From contig NZ_BBRK01000004.1 in NCBI RefSeq assembly GCF_002090115.1, forward strand, positions 1,302,001 through 1,366,000: DNA of 64,000 bases, in the 5' to 3' direction. Numbering within the stretch: position 1 is the first letter of the stretch; each line of letters begins with the position of its first letter. Under the pieces are notes generated by a model. The model saw only the letters and a program-made list of their open reading frames with translations. It had not been told where the DNA came from and made no database searches. Shown piece by piece: positions 42,635 through 50,854 of this stretch. The position numbers were made by a program, and so were the translations under genes. This DNA comes from Demequina sp. NBRC 110054 (lineage in GTDB: Bacteria; Actinomycetota; Actinomycetes; Actinomycetales; Demequinaceae).

Positions 42635-43192
42635 GTGGCCGATGCGCTTGAGACGACCGTGAACGCTGGACCGACGCTGTCGCGTCGCCGCATCATCCAG
42701 GGAGCCGCGTGGGCCGCTCCCGCGATCGTGGTCGCCACCGCCGTGCCTGCGGCGGCGCTCGCGTCCGATGCCTCTGGAAGCGCCACCTGCGTCGTCGAGG
42801 TGAACGGTTCGAACGTGAAGTTCACCTTCCAGTCTGTCTCGCTCGCGGGTTTCAGCTCGGGCGACGTGGTCCAGGTCAACGCGTCCTTCAACGTCCTCAA
42901 GAAGGACGGGACGGCGGATTGGCCCGTGTCCACTGTCAACAACGTGAACAACGATGGTTGGACCGTCAGCTCGGGCTGGGGCACTTCCAACAGTGTCTTC
43001 TCGTTCTCTGCGACCTACACCTTCGGATCGTCGCCGGCCTCGCCGGTTCTCCAGGTCCAGATGTCGGACAGCGCCGGCGCCAAGGAGATGGTCGGCAGGG
43101 CTGCCTCGATCTCGATCATCGGCTTCGAATCCGGATCGACTACCAGCAAGACGCTCGCTTCCTACCAGCCCACGATCGTCAAGAACGCGTAG
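42635..43192 (+). CDS. Exported protein A with Tat-like signal
   Basis: A 185-residue exported protein of unknown function. The N terminus (TLSRRRIIQGAAWAAPAIVV, then ATAVPAAALAS) is a twin-arginine-type signal with an AxA cleavage site. Its signal is nearly the same as in four neighbours (43553, 44176, 45107, 46210). The mature part is a ~140-residue beta-rich domain with a single early Cys (SATCVVEVNG) and ends QPTIVKNA. GTG at 42635 follows GAGGGG by 7 nt. A strong terminator follows. Confidence 0.78.
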   Translation: MADALETTVNAGPTLSRRRIIQGAAWAAPAIVVATAVPAAALASDASGSATCVVEVNGSNVKFTFQSVSLAGFSSGDVVQVNASFNVLKKDGTADWPVSTVNNVNNDGWTVSSGWGTSNSVFSFSATYTFGSSPASPVLQVQMSDSAGAKEMVGRAASISIIGFESGSTTSKTLASYQPTIVKNA

Positions 43193-43212
43193 GCTCAGCA
43201 CTCGCTTTCGAC

Positions 43213-43260
43213 AGCCCCCGGGCTCGGCGAGACCTTTCTGGTCTCCCGAGGTCGGGGGCT
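43213..43260 (+). terminator. Long terminator hairpin after exported protein A
   Basis: AGCCCCCGgGCTCGGcGAGACC pairs, apart from three mismatches, with a matching right arm ending CGGGGGCT, over the loop TTTCT. Then TCGTC. It is one of the longest stems in the window. Confidence 0.85.
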
Positions 43261-43552
43261 TCGTCATGCGCGGGGTCGCTCCCGCGGATGACGCGCCTCG
43301 TGCATTGCGTCGCGGCCAGCCCATGTACCGTTCAGCGTGAACCGATGCTCCACTACCGGCTCTGAGGACAAATCTGGGGCGACACGCCGAAAGAATTTTC
43401 GGCCGCTGTCGTGCTTGATCCGGGTTTGTGATGAATTCCACACGTAGCAGTGGGTGCCAACTTTATGTATCGTGAGGTTGGCCCCGCCCGCACAGGGCGG
43501 TGTTGTGCGTCTCTTGGGGGGCGCCGCACGACTGCTGAGGATGGTTTTTCGC
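43261..43552. other. Gap between exported proteins A and B
   Basis: No gene was found. A small hairpin GCCGAAA-gaat-TTTCGGC lies at 43386-43403 in a locally AT-richer stretch that probably holds the promoter of exported protein B. Confidence 0.4.
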
Positions 43553-44095
43553 ATGGACTCGAAGCACGTTCCTACCCTGTCCCGACGCCGGACGCTCCAG
43601 GGCATCGCCTGGGCGACGCCCGCGCTGCTCGTCGCGACCGCGGCGCCCGCCGCCGCCTGCTCCGCGAACACCGGCTGCACCGACCCGTCGTACTGCGACG
43701 GCACGTGGGAGAAGGGCGACCACGACAAGGACGGCCGCCGCGACTGCGATGCGACCGTCACCCGCTCGCCCGGCCCGTCCGACGCCAACTACTGCGTCAC
43801 CGGGATCACCGTGTGCTTCACCTCCAAGGAGGAGCCGAAGCGCGACTGCGTGACCGAGGTCTCGAGCGGCTGGACCTGCGGCACGCCGACGCCCGAGCGC
43901 ACCCGTGACGGCTACGACTGCAAGGTCGAGATCAAGCCGTCGTCCGGGTCCGAGGAGCTGAGGAGCGGCGCCGAGGGCTGCAACGTCGGCTTCAAGGTCG
44001 AGTGCGAGGACGTCACCAAGGTCGAGTGCGACGGCTACAGCGAGGTCGACTACGGCCCCGTCACCATGCCGACCAAGGAACTGGACTGCAAGTAA
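43553..44095 (+). CDS. Exported Cys-rich protein B with Tat-like signal
   Basis: A 180-residue exported protein with about 16 Cys residues. The signal TLSRRRTLQGIAWATPALLV ends APAAACSA. The mature part is hydrophilic and Cys-studded (GCTDPSYCDGTWEKGDHDKD, DANYCVTGITVCFTS, SSGWTCGT, DGYDCKVEIKPSSG) and ends in a Cys-Lys. Many disulfides are expected outside the cell; Tat export suits folding of such a protein before transport. ATG at 43553 lies 13 nt after GAGG; ATG at 43541 is possible. No known family was recognised. Confidence 0.72.
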   Translation: MDSKHVPTLSRRRTLQGIAWATPALLVATAAPAAACSANTGCTDPSYCDGTWEKGDHDKDGRRDCDATVTRSPGPSDANYCVTGITVCFTSKEEPKRDCVTEVSSGWTCGTPTPERTRDGYDCKVEIKPSSGSEELRSGAEGCNVGFKVECEDVTKVECDGYSEVDYGPVTMPTKELDCK

Positions 44096-44108
44096 CTCGG
44101 CGGTAGCG

Positions 44109-44132
44109 CCCGGGCGACTGCCGCATCGTCCC
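44109..44132 (-). repeat. Intergenic extended GGACGATGC element
   Basis: The 24-bp stretch is the exact reverse complement of 7359-7382 (core GACTGCCGCATCGTCC). It lies 14 bp past exported protein B, in the gap between convergent genes. Confidence 0.8.
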
Positions 44133-44175
44133 TGTGGGCGCTGGCCGTGCGACCGGGTGACGTCCCCGCCGTGGC

Positions 44176-45027
44176 CTAGAAGCAGCCGGACTGCATGACC
44201 TGGGGCTTCTGGACCCAGATGTCGTCCGAGACCTGGCGGGCTGACTCGGAGACCTCCCAGTTCGAGTCCAGCGTGGTGCCGATCTCGTAGACCGCCTCGA
44301 GCGTGAACGTGTACTGCAGCGTGACCGTGCCCGAGTCCATCGCGTTGTAGTACGCGGTGTACGTCGTGAAGTCGTCGCTCGAGGCCTCGCCCTCCGAGGT
44401 CTGCGGCGACGCGAGCTGCATCTCGTAGCCCAGGGCCACCATGTCGGCGTCCGTGCGGTTGTTGCTCGGCAGAGCGGCGCCGTCGTGGTCCACGGACATC
44501 TTGACCAGGTCCGTCGTGCCGCTCGTGTCGATCGCCGACAGGACGACGCTCTGACGCGCGCTGCGGGCCGCGTTGTGGAAGCCGTGCTGCGTGCGGGCCG
44601 TGAACTCGATCTGGTAGGTCGTGTTGGCGACCGCCTCGAAGGTGTAGCCGACCGTGACGACGGTCCACGCATCGTCCTGGGTGTTGTCGCTCATCGACTG
44701 GAAGCCGGCCGCGCCCGACGTGCCCGTGCCGCCGCCCAGGTTCCAGTTGTTGAGGTCGCCGTCCGTGGAGGGGGTCCAGCCCGACTGCGTGGTGCCGCCG
44801 ACCTCCTGGCGGAGCTCGCCCTCGGCTACTGACCACGCCGTGGCGGTGAGCGTGGCGAGCGCGCCGTTGTTGGCGGTGTCGCAGGTCTCGCCCGTGTCCC
44901 CGGACGATGCGGCGGCCGGGGCGGACGTGGCGAGGACGATGGCCGGGGCGGCCCACGCGGCGCCCTGGATGATGCGACGCCGGGAGATCGCGGGGGCTTC
45001 GGCGGTCTGGAGGGAGGGCGCGTTCAT
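44176..45027 (-). CDS. Exported protein C with Tat-like signal, paralog of D
   Basis: A 283-residue exported protein of unknown function. The signal AISRRRIIQGAAWAAPAIVL ends SAPAAASS. The mature domain is shared with protein D just upstream on the same strand: GFQSMSDNT, NAARSARQSVVLS, NRTDADMVALGYEMQL, a TVTLQYTFTLEAVYEIG region and the ending DDIWVQKPQVMQSGCF with a near-terminal Cys. The shared Trp and Cys positions suggest a beta-sandwich surface domain. ATG at 45027 lies 79 bp from the protein D stop. Confidence 0.78.
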   Translation of the reverse strand: MNAPSLQTAEAPAISRRRIIQGAAWAAPAIVLATSAPAAASSGDTGETCDTANNGALATLTATAWSVAEGELRQEVGGTTQSGWTPSTDGDLNNWNLGGGTGTSGAAGFQSMSDNTQDDAWTVVTVGYTFEAVANTTYQIEFTARTQHGFHNAARSARQSVVLSAIDTSGTTDLVKMSVDHDGAALPSNNRTDADMVALGYEMQLASPQTSEGEASSDDFTTYTAYYNAMDSGTVTLQYTFTLEAVYEIGTTLDSNWEVSESARQVSDDIWVQKPQVMQSGCF

Positions 45028-45106
45028 GGGTTCTCTCAGCTTCTGTGCGGGGTGTCGTGCGGTGCGTGTGCGCGCGAGCGTGCACGGCTTGCCGGCCGAG
45101 CGTGTC

Positions 45107-45916
45107 CTAGAGGCAGGCGTCCTGCGTGACGACCGGGCGGCTCACCCAGATGTCGTCCGTGACGTTGCGCATGTTGGAGTCGTTGCCGTCGGGGTAGATG
45201 CCCTCGATCGTGAACGTGAAGCGCAGCGTGATGACCGCCTCCGAGGTGCCCGTGTGGTCGTACGTGAAGCTGCGGTTGACCTTCGAGTCCCACGGGCCCT
45301 GAAGCACGTAGCCCAGCCCCGTCATGTCGACGTCCGTGCGGTTGCCGACCGGGAGTGAGCTGTTGTAGTGCCCGAGCGTGACCTTGCTGAACGTCTCGCT
45401 GCCGATCGAGACGACGACGCTCTGGCGCGCGCTTTGGTTGGCGTTGCCATTGCCGTAGCCGACAATCGTGTCGAAGTCGATGACGTAGCGCGTGTTCGCG
45501 GTCGCGGTGAACATGTACTCGGCGGTGACCGTGAGCCAGGCGCTCGTGGGGTCCGACTCGCTGCTGCGCAGAGTGTTGTCGTCCATCGACTGGAAGCCGT
45601 CGGCGGAGGACAGCGCGTAGCCGGACTGCTCCGTGGAGGCGTCGCCCGAGACGCTGGGCGTCCACCCGGTCTCAGGGTTGTGCCCCGACAGGAGGTTCTG
45701 GCGAAGCTGCTGCGGCGAGGCCGTCCAGCTTCCGCGCGCGAGGGCGAGGGTCTCGCCCTTGGCCAGGGGGTCGCACAGGCCCGTGACGGTGGAGGTCGCG
45801 GCGGCCGGCACTCCGGTCGCGAGGACGATCGCGGGCGCAGCCCACGCGGCGCCCTGGATGATGCGGCGGCGCGACACCTCGACTGTCGCGGCCGCCTGCG
45901 TGGCAGGCGTGTTCAC
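45107..45916 (-). CDS. Exported protein D with Tat-like signal, paralog of C
   Basis: A 269-residue exported protein of unknown function. The signal EVSRRRIIQGAAWAAPAIVL ends GVPAAATS. Like protein C it has GFQSMDDNT, NQSARQSVVVS, NRTDVDMTGLGYVLQG, AVITLRFTFTIEGIYPDG and ends DDIWVSRPVVTQDACL. Homology to C runs over the whole mature part, so this is a tandem duplication that has diverged. GTG at 45916 was chosen because AAGGA lies 6 nt upstream; an in-frame ATG lies 9 codons earlier. It is divergent from protein E over 293 bp. Confidence 0.78.
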   Translation of the reverse strand: MNTPATQAAATVEVSRRRIIQGAAWAAPAIVLATGVPAAATSTVTGLCDPLAKGETLALARGSWTASPQQLRQNLLSGHNPETGWTPSVSGDASTEQSGYALSSADGFQSMDDNTLRSSESDPTSAWLTVTAEYMFTATANTRYVIDFDTIVGYGNGNANQSARQSVVVSIGSETFSKVTLGHYNSSLPVGNRTDVDMTGLGYVLQGPWDSKVNRSFTYDHTGTSEAVITLRFTFTIEGIYPDGNDSNMRNVTDDIWVSRPVVTQDACL

Positions 45917-46209
45917 TTCGGGTCCTTCTTCCCTCAACATGGTCGAACGGGACGCGCGTCCGCGTCCTGTCCTGGAACGAGGGCGCGCGTCCGCGACCTG
46001 TTCCGCTCCGAAGGCTACGCGAGAGTCGGACGTCCGTACAACAACATCGTCCCTGGTTGTTACCGTGTTGAAACGTCGCCTTGTGTTGACAGGTGTCGAA
46101 TTAGCGCGTTTTGCGCGTGGGACTCTTGCGCGATTTGGCGGCGTCGCTAGACTGAGGCACCGGGTGCCTCGAGCCGAGGTGACGAGGACTGAAGGACGGA
46201 AGCGCGGGC

Positions 46210-46779
46210 ATGGGAACCGACGAGTTAATGGTGACTCGACGACAGACACTCCAGGGCATGGCCTGGGCCGCCCCCGCGATCGTGGTGGCGAAGAGCGTGC
46301 CGGCTGCCGCATCGTCCACGTCGCCCACTCTTGCCGAGGGGATCGGGGTCGAGGTCCACTCGCTCGACGCGAAGTATCGCGAGTCCTACTGGGTGGGCGA
46401 CCGCTCCGCAGTCTCGCTCGAGATCTACATCCAGAACATCGGCAACGACGCACCCGACGCGACCGGCTTCGCGCTCACGGTGACCGTGCCCGTGTCCGGG
46501 GCCGACGAGGCGTGGGGCATCCAGAGCACCGAGGGGGTGCCGTCCGGCGACCCGTGGACGCTCGCGAGCTACTCGCGCTCCGGCGGCATGGCGACGCTCG
46601 TGCTCGCGTACACCGGCGGGACGCTCACGCACTGGGGCGGGGTGTCGGTGTCGAACCTGTGGTTCGCGACCGCCGACGCGCTCAAGGACGTGAAGAACTC
46701 TCGGGTGACGGCGACGGTGAATGCTTCTTACGCGAACGGCGCGACGTCCGTGCGCGTGGCTACCGCGAAGGTGAAGTAG
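46210..46779 (+). CDS. Exported protein E with Tat-like signal
   Basis: A 189-residue exported protein of unknown function. The signal MVTRRQTLQGMAWAAPAIVV ends SVPAAASS. The mature part is a ~140-residue all-beta domain of the kind found in repeats of surface proteins (SLEIYIQNIGNDAPDATGFA, TVTVPVSGADEAWG). It has no Cys and ends ATAKVK. ATG at 46210 lies 13 nt after AAGGA, and a second ATG 6 codons on is possible. A TTGACA (near 46085) lies in the divergent gap shared with protein D. Confidence 0.72.
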   Translation: MGTDELMVTRRQTLQGMAWAAPAIVVAKSVPAAASSTSPTLAEGIGVEVHSLDAKYRESYWVGDRSAVSLEIYIQNIGNDAPDATGFALTVTVPVSGADEAWGIQSTEGVPSGDPWTLASYSRSGGMATLVLAYTGGTLTHWGGVSVSNLWFATADALKDVKNSRVTATVNASYANGATSVRVATAKVK

Positions 46780-46887
46780 GGGTTCTCGGGGCGTCGGGGC
46801 TCCTACTGCGGCCCGTCGTCCCTGTGTCAGGGGCCGCCGGGTGCGGACGTGGTCGAGGCTGGCCGGGTGCGGGCGTGACTGCGGCCG

Positions 46888-46931
46888 CTCGGGTGACTGC
46901 CGCATCGTCCACGGTGGCTGTCGCATCGTCC
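46888..46931 (-). repeat. Two intergenic GGACGATGC words, the first extended
   Basis: GTGACTGCCGCATCGTCC (46893-46910) matches the 7359 and 44109 elements with a few changes. A second copy, GCATCGTCC, starts at 46923. Both lie in the gap before the HNH gene. Confidence 0.7.
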
Positions 46932-47013
46932 ACAGTTGCGGTCTTGTTGGTGCTTGCCCCCGGCTGGTGTCCTGTTTATCCGATTTGTCACACCCCCGTG
47001 ATGGACTGGGGTC

Positions 47014-48585
47014 ATGAGTTCGGACGACGAGGTGGGCGTGGTGTTCGCCCAGGCACATGCCGCAGTGGCGGCTGTGCAGACGTCGCTGTCGGGGCTCGAG
47101 TCGTGGCCGCAGGGGGAACTTCTGAAGTGGCAGGACGAGTTGTTCGCGCTGCGCCGCGCAGTGGACGTCGCGTCCTCGCGGGTCGTGGCGGAGACGTTTC
47201 GTCGCTGCGAGGACGATGACGGGTTGGGGCTCGCACGCGGTCAGGGTGCTCGTTCGCCGGAGGAGCTTGTCGCGAACGCGTCGGGCGGGTCGACGGCCGA
47301 GGCGGGTAGGCAGGCGCGCATGGGCAAGGTCTTGTCCGATGCGGAGCGTGCGCAGCAGCGGGGGGCCTCGAGCGGGGACGATGCTGGTGGGGGCGGCGCT
47401 GGTGCCGACGATGCTGGCTTCACCTTCGGCGAGGACGATGCGGGCGACGGTGGTCCAGGCGGCGATTCCGAGCCTGTCGGTCCGGTGTTTCCGGTGCTGG
47501 CGGCGGCGCTCAGGGAGGGGCGGCTGTCGGTCGAGATCGGTGACGTGATCGGGCAGGCCCTGCTGCGGGTGGCGGAGACCCTCGACGAGTCCGCGTTGTC
47601 CGAGTTTGAGGCCGAGGTGGTGGGCAAGGCCGTCGGGCTGTCGCTGAGGCACGTGAAGAAGATGATCGCGTTCGCGGAGGCGCGCGTGAAGCCGGACGAC
47701 GTCGAGGAGCGTGAGCGGAGTGCACGTGAGGGGCGCTTCGCGTCCGTGACCTCCAAGCCTGACGGCACGTGGCGGCTGACCGCCGTGCTGGATGCCGCCT
47801 CGGCCGCGCCGATCAAGGCGTTCCTCGACGCGTTCGTGCGCGATAGCCTTCACCGCCAGCGCGACGCTAGCACGACCGGCAGCGGCAAGCTCGGCGGCGG
47901 CAGGGACAGTGCCGACGCAGGCGGGGATGGCGGCGGCGCTGACTCAGGCGGCTTGGGCGGCGCGGGAGGGGCTGAAGGCGCGGGTGCTGGCGAGGGGTTC
48001 GTCAGGCGCACGCCGGGACAGATGCGTGCTGATGCTCTCGTCGCCCTCGCCCGCCACGGTGCCGGCTGTGAGGCTGGGCACGCGGGAGTGAAGACGACTG
48101 TCGTGGTGCGCCTGAGTCTCGAGGACCTGCGCTCCGGTGAGGGGGTCGCGGAGGTCGACGGCATGGACGTGCCGGTGTCCGTGACGACTGCCCGTCAGCT
48201 GGCGGCGGACGCCGAGATGATCCCGTGCGTGCTCGGTGGCGACGGCGAGATCCTCGACTGGGGACGCAAGCGTCGATTCTTCACCAAGGCGCAGGCTTTA
48301 TACCTGGGGGAACGCGACGGCGGTTGCGTGAAATGCCATGCCCCGCCCGACTGGTGCGAGTCACACCACGTGCAATGGTGGAGCCGTGGCGGTCCCACCG
48401 ATGTCGCGAACGGGGTGCTCTTGTGCACGTCATGTCATCACGATCTGCACCGCGACGGCTGGCAGGTCGAGCTCCGCGACAACAGGGTCTGGGTGACCCC
48501 ACCGCGACACGTCGACCGCACCCAGACACCCCGCCTGGGCGGACGAGCACGCATCCAAGCCGCCGTCACAGGAGTCGCGGCGTGA
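47014..48585 (+). CDS. DUF222/HNH endonuclease-domain protein
   Basis: A 523-residue protein of the abundant actinobacterial DUF222-HNH type, often called 13E12-repeat-like. The N-terminal and middle DUF222 part is seen in GKAVGLSLRHVKKMIAFAEA and LTAVLDAASAAPIKAFLDAF. It is interrupted by two Gly/Asp-rich linkers (residues ~122-150 and ~288-325), the first coded partly by GGACGATGC copies. The C-terminal HNH motif is CVKCHAPPDWCESHHVQWWS, then GGPTDVANGVLLCTSCHHDL. A nuclease role is likely; the target and biological role are unknown. ATG at 47014. Its stop overlaps the start of the RHH gene. Confidence 0.88.
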   Translation: MSSDDEVGVVFAQAHAAVAAVQTSLSGLESWPQGELLKWQDELFALRRAVDVASSRVVAETFRRCEDDDGLGLARGQGARSPEELVANASGGSTAEAGRQARMGKVLSDAERAQQRGASSGDDAGGGGAGADDAGFTFGEDDAGDGGPGGDSEPVGPVFPVLAAALREGRLSVEIGDVIGQALLRVAETLDESALSEFEAEVVGKAVGLSLRHVKKMIAFAEARVKPDDVEERERSAREGRFASVTSKPDGTWRLTAVLDAASAAPIKAFLDAFVRDSLHRQRDASTTGSGKLGGGRDSADAGGDGGGADSGGLGGAGGAEGAGAGEGFVRRTPGQMRADALVALARHGAGCEAGHAGVKTTVVVRLSLEDLRSGEGVAEVDGMDVPVSVTTARQLAADAEMIPCVLGGDGEILDWGRKRRFFTKAQALYLGERDGGCVKCHAPPDWCESHHVQWWSRGGPTDVANGVLLCTSCHHDLHRDGWQVELRDNRVWVTPPRHVDRTQTPRLGGRARIQAAVTGVAA

Positions 48586-48887
48586 GCGAGAGCGAGACGG
48601 AAGGCGCAGGGAGTAGAGGCTTGGGGAGTAGGGGAGCTGAGACCGTGGAAGTCATCGTCACTCTGACCGTAGACGAGGCAGCAAGAATCGACGCCGTCGC
48701 CGACCGGCAAGGGCTGAGCCGCACGGATTTCCTTCGCGAGGCGGCCAGCAGATACGCCGACCGGCTCGACCGTGACCGCGAGCTCACTGCTGCGGCTGAG
48801 GCTGCGCTCGCGCGGGCCGGACAGCCCGCAGGATCCGGGATCTTCCTCGCTGAATCGCAGCGCGTGATCGCCGAAGAGGACGAGTAG
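48582..48887 (+). CDS. Ribbon-helix-helix (CopG-like) protein
   Basis: A 101-residue protein with an RHH DNA-binding core at residues ~23-60 (VEVIVTLTVDEAARIDAVAD, then RQGLSRTDFLREAASRYADR) and a charged C-terminal helix (SGIFLAESQRVIAEEDE). RHH proteins of this size are usually antitoxins, but no toxin gene directly follows; the next genes are a complete Phd/RelE-like pair with its own promoter. GTG at 48582 overlaps the HNH stop (GTGA). A later GTG (V-E-V-I-V) is possible. Confidence 0.65.
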   Translation: MSESETEGAGSRGLGSRGAETVEVIVTLTVDEAARIDAVADRQGLSRTDFLREAASRYADRLDRDRELTAAAEAALARAGQPAGSGIFLAESQRVIAEEDE

Positions 48888-48965
48888 TGAGAGCGCGGGG
48901 AGGCCATGCGTGAACGGGTTGAGGGCTGGGGCGAGGGCGGCGACACGCCGTCATCCTCGCCAAAA

Positions 48966-48986
48966 GCGTACGTCTTTGCGTACCAT
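48966..48986 (+). promoter_or_regulatory. Promoter/operator of the toxin-antitoxin pair
   Basis: Two GCGTAC copies (GCGTACGTCTTTGCGTACC) end in a TACCAT -10 (48981-48986), 7 nt before the antitoxin ATG, so the mRNA is probably leaderless. Because GTAC is its own complement, the copies also read as an inverted repeat, as expected for antitoxin autoregulation. Confidence 0.5.
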
Positions 48987-48993
48987 TCTTCGT

Positions 48994-49314
48994 ATGTCGA
49001 TGCTTGACCTGCCGCAGCCGATCACGACGATCGAAGCCCGCAGCGGGCTCAGCGCGATCCTTGGCCGTTTCCGTGCGGACGCGACCGCGCAGCCCGTCGT
49101 ATTCGGCAACCACCGCAGGGCCGAGGCAGTCGTGATGCCCTTCGCGCAGTTCGAGCGCATGCTGGAGATCGTCGAGGACCAGACGATCGCGCCGACCGTG
49201 GCGGAGCGAATCGCAAGTGGCGGCGGACGCGACTTCGACGAACTGCTGGACGACCTCGGGATGCATGAGCTGAAGTCGGAAGCGGGCCACGGGTCGGCGA
49301 CACAGGCGCAATAG
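48994..49314 (+). CDS. Antitoxin of Phd/YefM type
   Basis: A 106-residue protein with the Phd/YefM-like N-terminal DNA-binding pattern (TTIEARSGLSAILGRFRADA, TAQPVVFGNHRRAEAVVMPF) and a helical acidic C terminus that would wrap the toxin. It should repress its own promoter and neutralise the toxin encoded immediately downstream; the two genes are adjacent with no gap. ATG at 48994 is probably leaderless. Confidence 0.8.
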   Translation: MSMLDLPQPITTIEARSGLSAILGRFRADATAQPVVFGNHRRAEAVVMPFAQFERMLEIVEDQTIAPTVAERIASGGGRDFDELLDDLGMHELKSEAGHGSATQAQ

Positions 49315-49644
49315 GTGGCGCTGCGGATCTCCGTCCTCCCGGGCTTCGAGGAGGACTTGCATGCGCTCCCGCTCCAGGCACAGAAGGCGATCATCGCCGC
49401 GATCGTCGACCTTCGCGAAGGTCGACGGCGAGGACTGCCGCTCGAGGCACGATCATCCGTCGCGGACCTCTCGGACTGCCACAAGCTGTACGTGGGGACC
49501 AGCCCGAGCGGTCGACCCGAGTACCGGCTGGTGTACAGGCTCGTATCCAACCGGGTCACCGTCGTAGGTGCCGAGATCGTCGCGGCGGGTAGGCGCGAAG
49601 GGCTCGACGCCTACCTCCGAGCGGCACGTCGGCTCGGGCGCTGA
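49315..49644 (+). CDS. Toxin of RelE/ParE superfamily
   Basis: A 109-residue protein with the RelE/ParE fold signature: FEEDLHALPLQAQKAIIAAI, a central SDCHKLYVGTSPSGRPEYRL, and VYRLVSNRVTVVGAEIVAAG near the end, where Arg residues usually act on mRNA. It starts with GTG directly after the antitoxin stop. It is likely an mRNA interferase, though a ParE-type gyrase inhibitor cannot be excluded. Confidence 0.8.
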   Translation: MALRISVLPGFEEDLHALPLQAQKAIIAAIVDLREGRRRGLPLEARSSVADLSDCHKLYVGTSPSGRPEYRLVYRLVSNRVTVVGAEIVAAGRREGLDAYLRAARRLGR

Positions 49645-49657
49645 TCAGCCGGTCAGT

Positions 49658-50854
49658 TCAGACCCGGGCTGCCACCTTCTCCAGCAGGTGCGCGACTGTC
49701 TCATTCAAGCCAGTGGAGTCGATGAGGAAGCCGTCGTGACCGATGTCCGAGTGCAGCACCGTGACCGCGACCTCGCCCGGGAGGGCCTCCGCGAGGCGCT
49801 CCGAGTTGCTCAGCGGGTAGAGCCGGTCCGAGTCGATCGCGACCACCAGGGCGTCGCCCCCGAAGTCCTTGAGGGCGGCGGCGAGGCCGCCGCGGTCGCG
49901 GCCCACGTCGTGCGTGTTCACCGCGTGGATCATCCGCAGGTACGAGTTCGCGTCGAAGCGGCGCGCGAGCTTGTCCGCGTGGTGGTCGAGGTAGGACTCG
50001 ACCGCGAACATGCCGTCGTGCTTGAGCGGGTCCCCGAGCTGCGCGCGGTTGCCGAAACGCTCCTGCAGCTCCGCCTCCGAGCGGTACGTCGTGTGAGCGA
50101 TCGCGCGCGCGACGCCGAGGCCCAGGTACGGGCCCGCGCCCTCCGCGGCGCCGTAGTAGTCGCCACCCCGGAACTGCGGGTCCAGGCGGATCGCCGCGGT
50201 CTGCGCCGCGTTCCATGCGATCTGCTCGGCGGTGCTCGCCGCGGTGGTGCCGATCGCCCCGATCGCGCGCACACGGGCGGGGAAGCTCGCGGCCCACTCG
50301 ACCGCGCGCATCCCGCCCATGGACGGGCCGATGACGAGCGCCCACGAGTCGATGCCGAGGTGGTCGGCGAGGCGGGCCTCGGCCTGGACGTGATCGCGCA
50401 GGGTCAGCCACGGGAAGCGCGAGCCCCACGGCCGTCCGTCGACCGGGTGCGGGTGCGCGGGGCCGGTGCTGCCCTGGCAGCCGCCGACCACGTTGGCGCT
50501 CACGACGAAGTAGCGGTCCGTGTCGATCGCCTTGCCGGGACCGACGAGCCCGTTCCACCAACCGCCCGTGAGGTGGCCCTCGCCCGCGGCGCCCGACACG
50601 TGGCTGTCGCCCGTGAAGGCGTGCGCGACGTAGACGGCGTTGTCGCGCGCCTCGTTGAGCTCGCCCCACGTCTCGTACGCGAGCGTCACGTCGATCCAGC
50701 CCAGCGGGTCGGCCTCGAGCTCGAGGCCGTAGATGTCGAGGAACTGGCGTTGCCCCGGATGGTCGCCGGGCAGCCACGCCGCCGAGGCGGGGAGGGGCCG
50801 AAGCCCCTCCTCCGCCTCAGCGTCGGGAACCCACGACGAGTAGTCGTCGTCCAT
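49658..50854 (-). CDS. metX: Homoserine O-acetyltransferase
   Basis: Acetylates homoserine with acetyl-CoA for methionine synthesis. The 398-residue alpha/beta-hydrolase shows LAYETWGELNEARDNAVYVA, the oxyanion stretch NVVGGCQGSTGPA, the nucleophile elbow GPSMGGM (catalytic Ser), and a late His in SDIGHDGFLIDS with an Asp in IDSDRLYP. ATG at 50854 overlaps the metY stop (TGATG), so metY and metX are translated in tandem. Its product is the substrate of MetY. Confidence 0.95.
   Translation of the reverse strand: MDDDYSSWVPDAEAEEGLRPLPASAAWLPGDHPGQRQFLDIYGLELEADPLGWIDVTLAYETWGELNEARDNAVYVAHAFTGDSHVSGAAGEGHLTGGWWNGLVGPGKAIDTDRYFVVSANVVGGCQGSTGPAHPHPVDGRPWGSRFPWLTLRDHVQAEARLADHLGIDSWALVIGPSMGGMRAVEWAASFPARVRAIGAIGTTAASTAEQIAWNAAQTAAIRLDPQFRGGDYYGAAEGAGPYLGLGVARAIAHTTYRSEAELQERFGNRAQLGDPLKHDGMFAVESYLDHHADKLARRFDANSYLRMIHAVNTHDVGRDRGGLAAALKDFGGDALVVAIDSDRLYPLSNSERLAEALPGEVAVTVLHSDIGHDGFLIDSTGLNETVAHLLEKVAARV

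Noticed and set aside
47014..48585. DUF222/HNH protein as evidence of a mobile intron or transposon
   Set aside because: Such proteins are numerous in actinobacterial genomes and no inverted repeats, target duplications or intron structure surround it.
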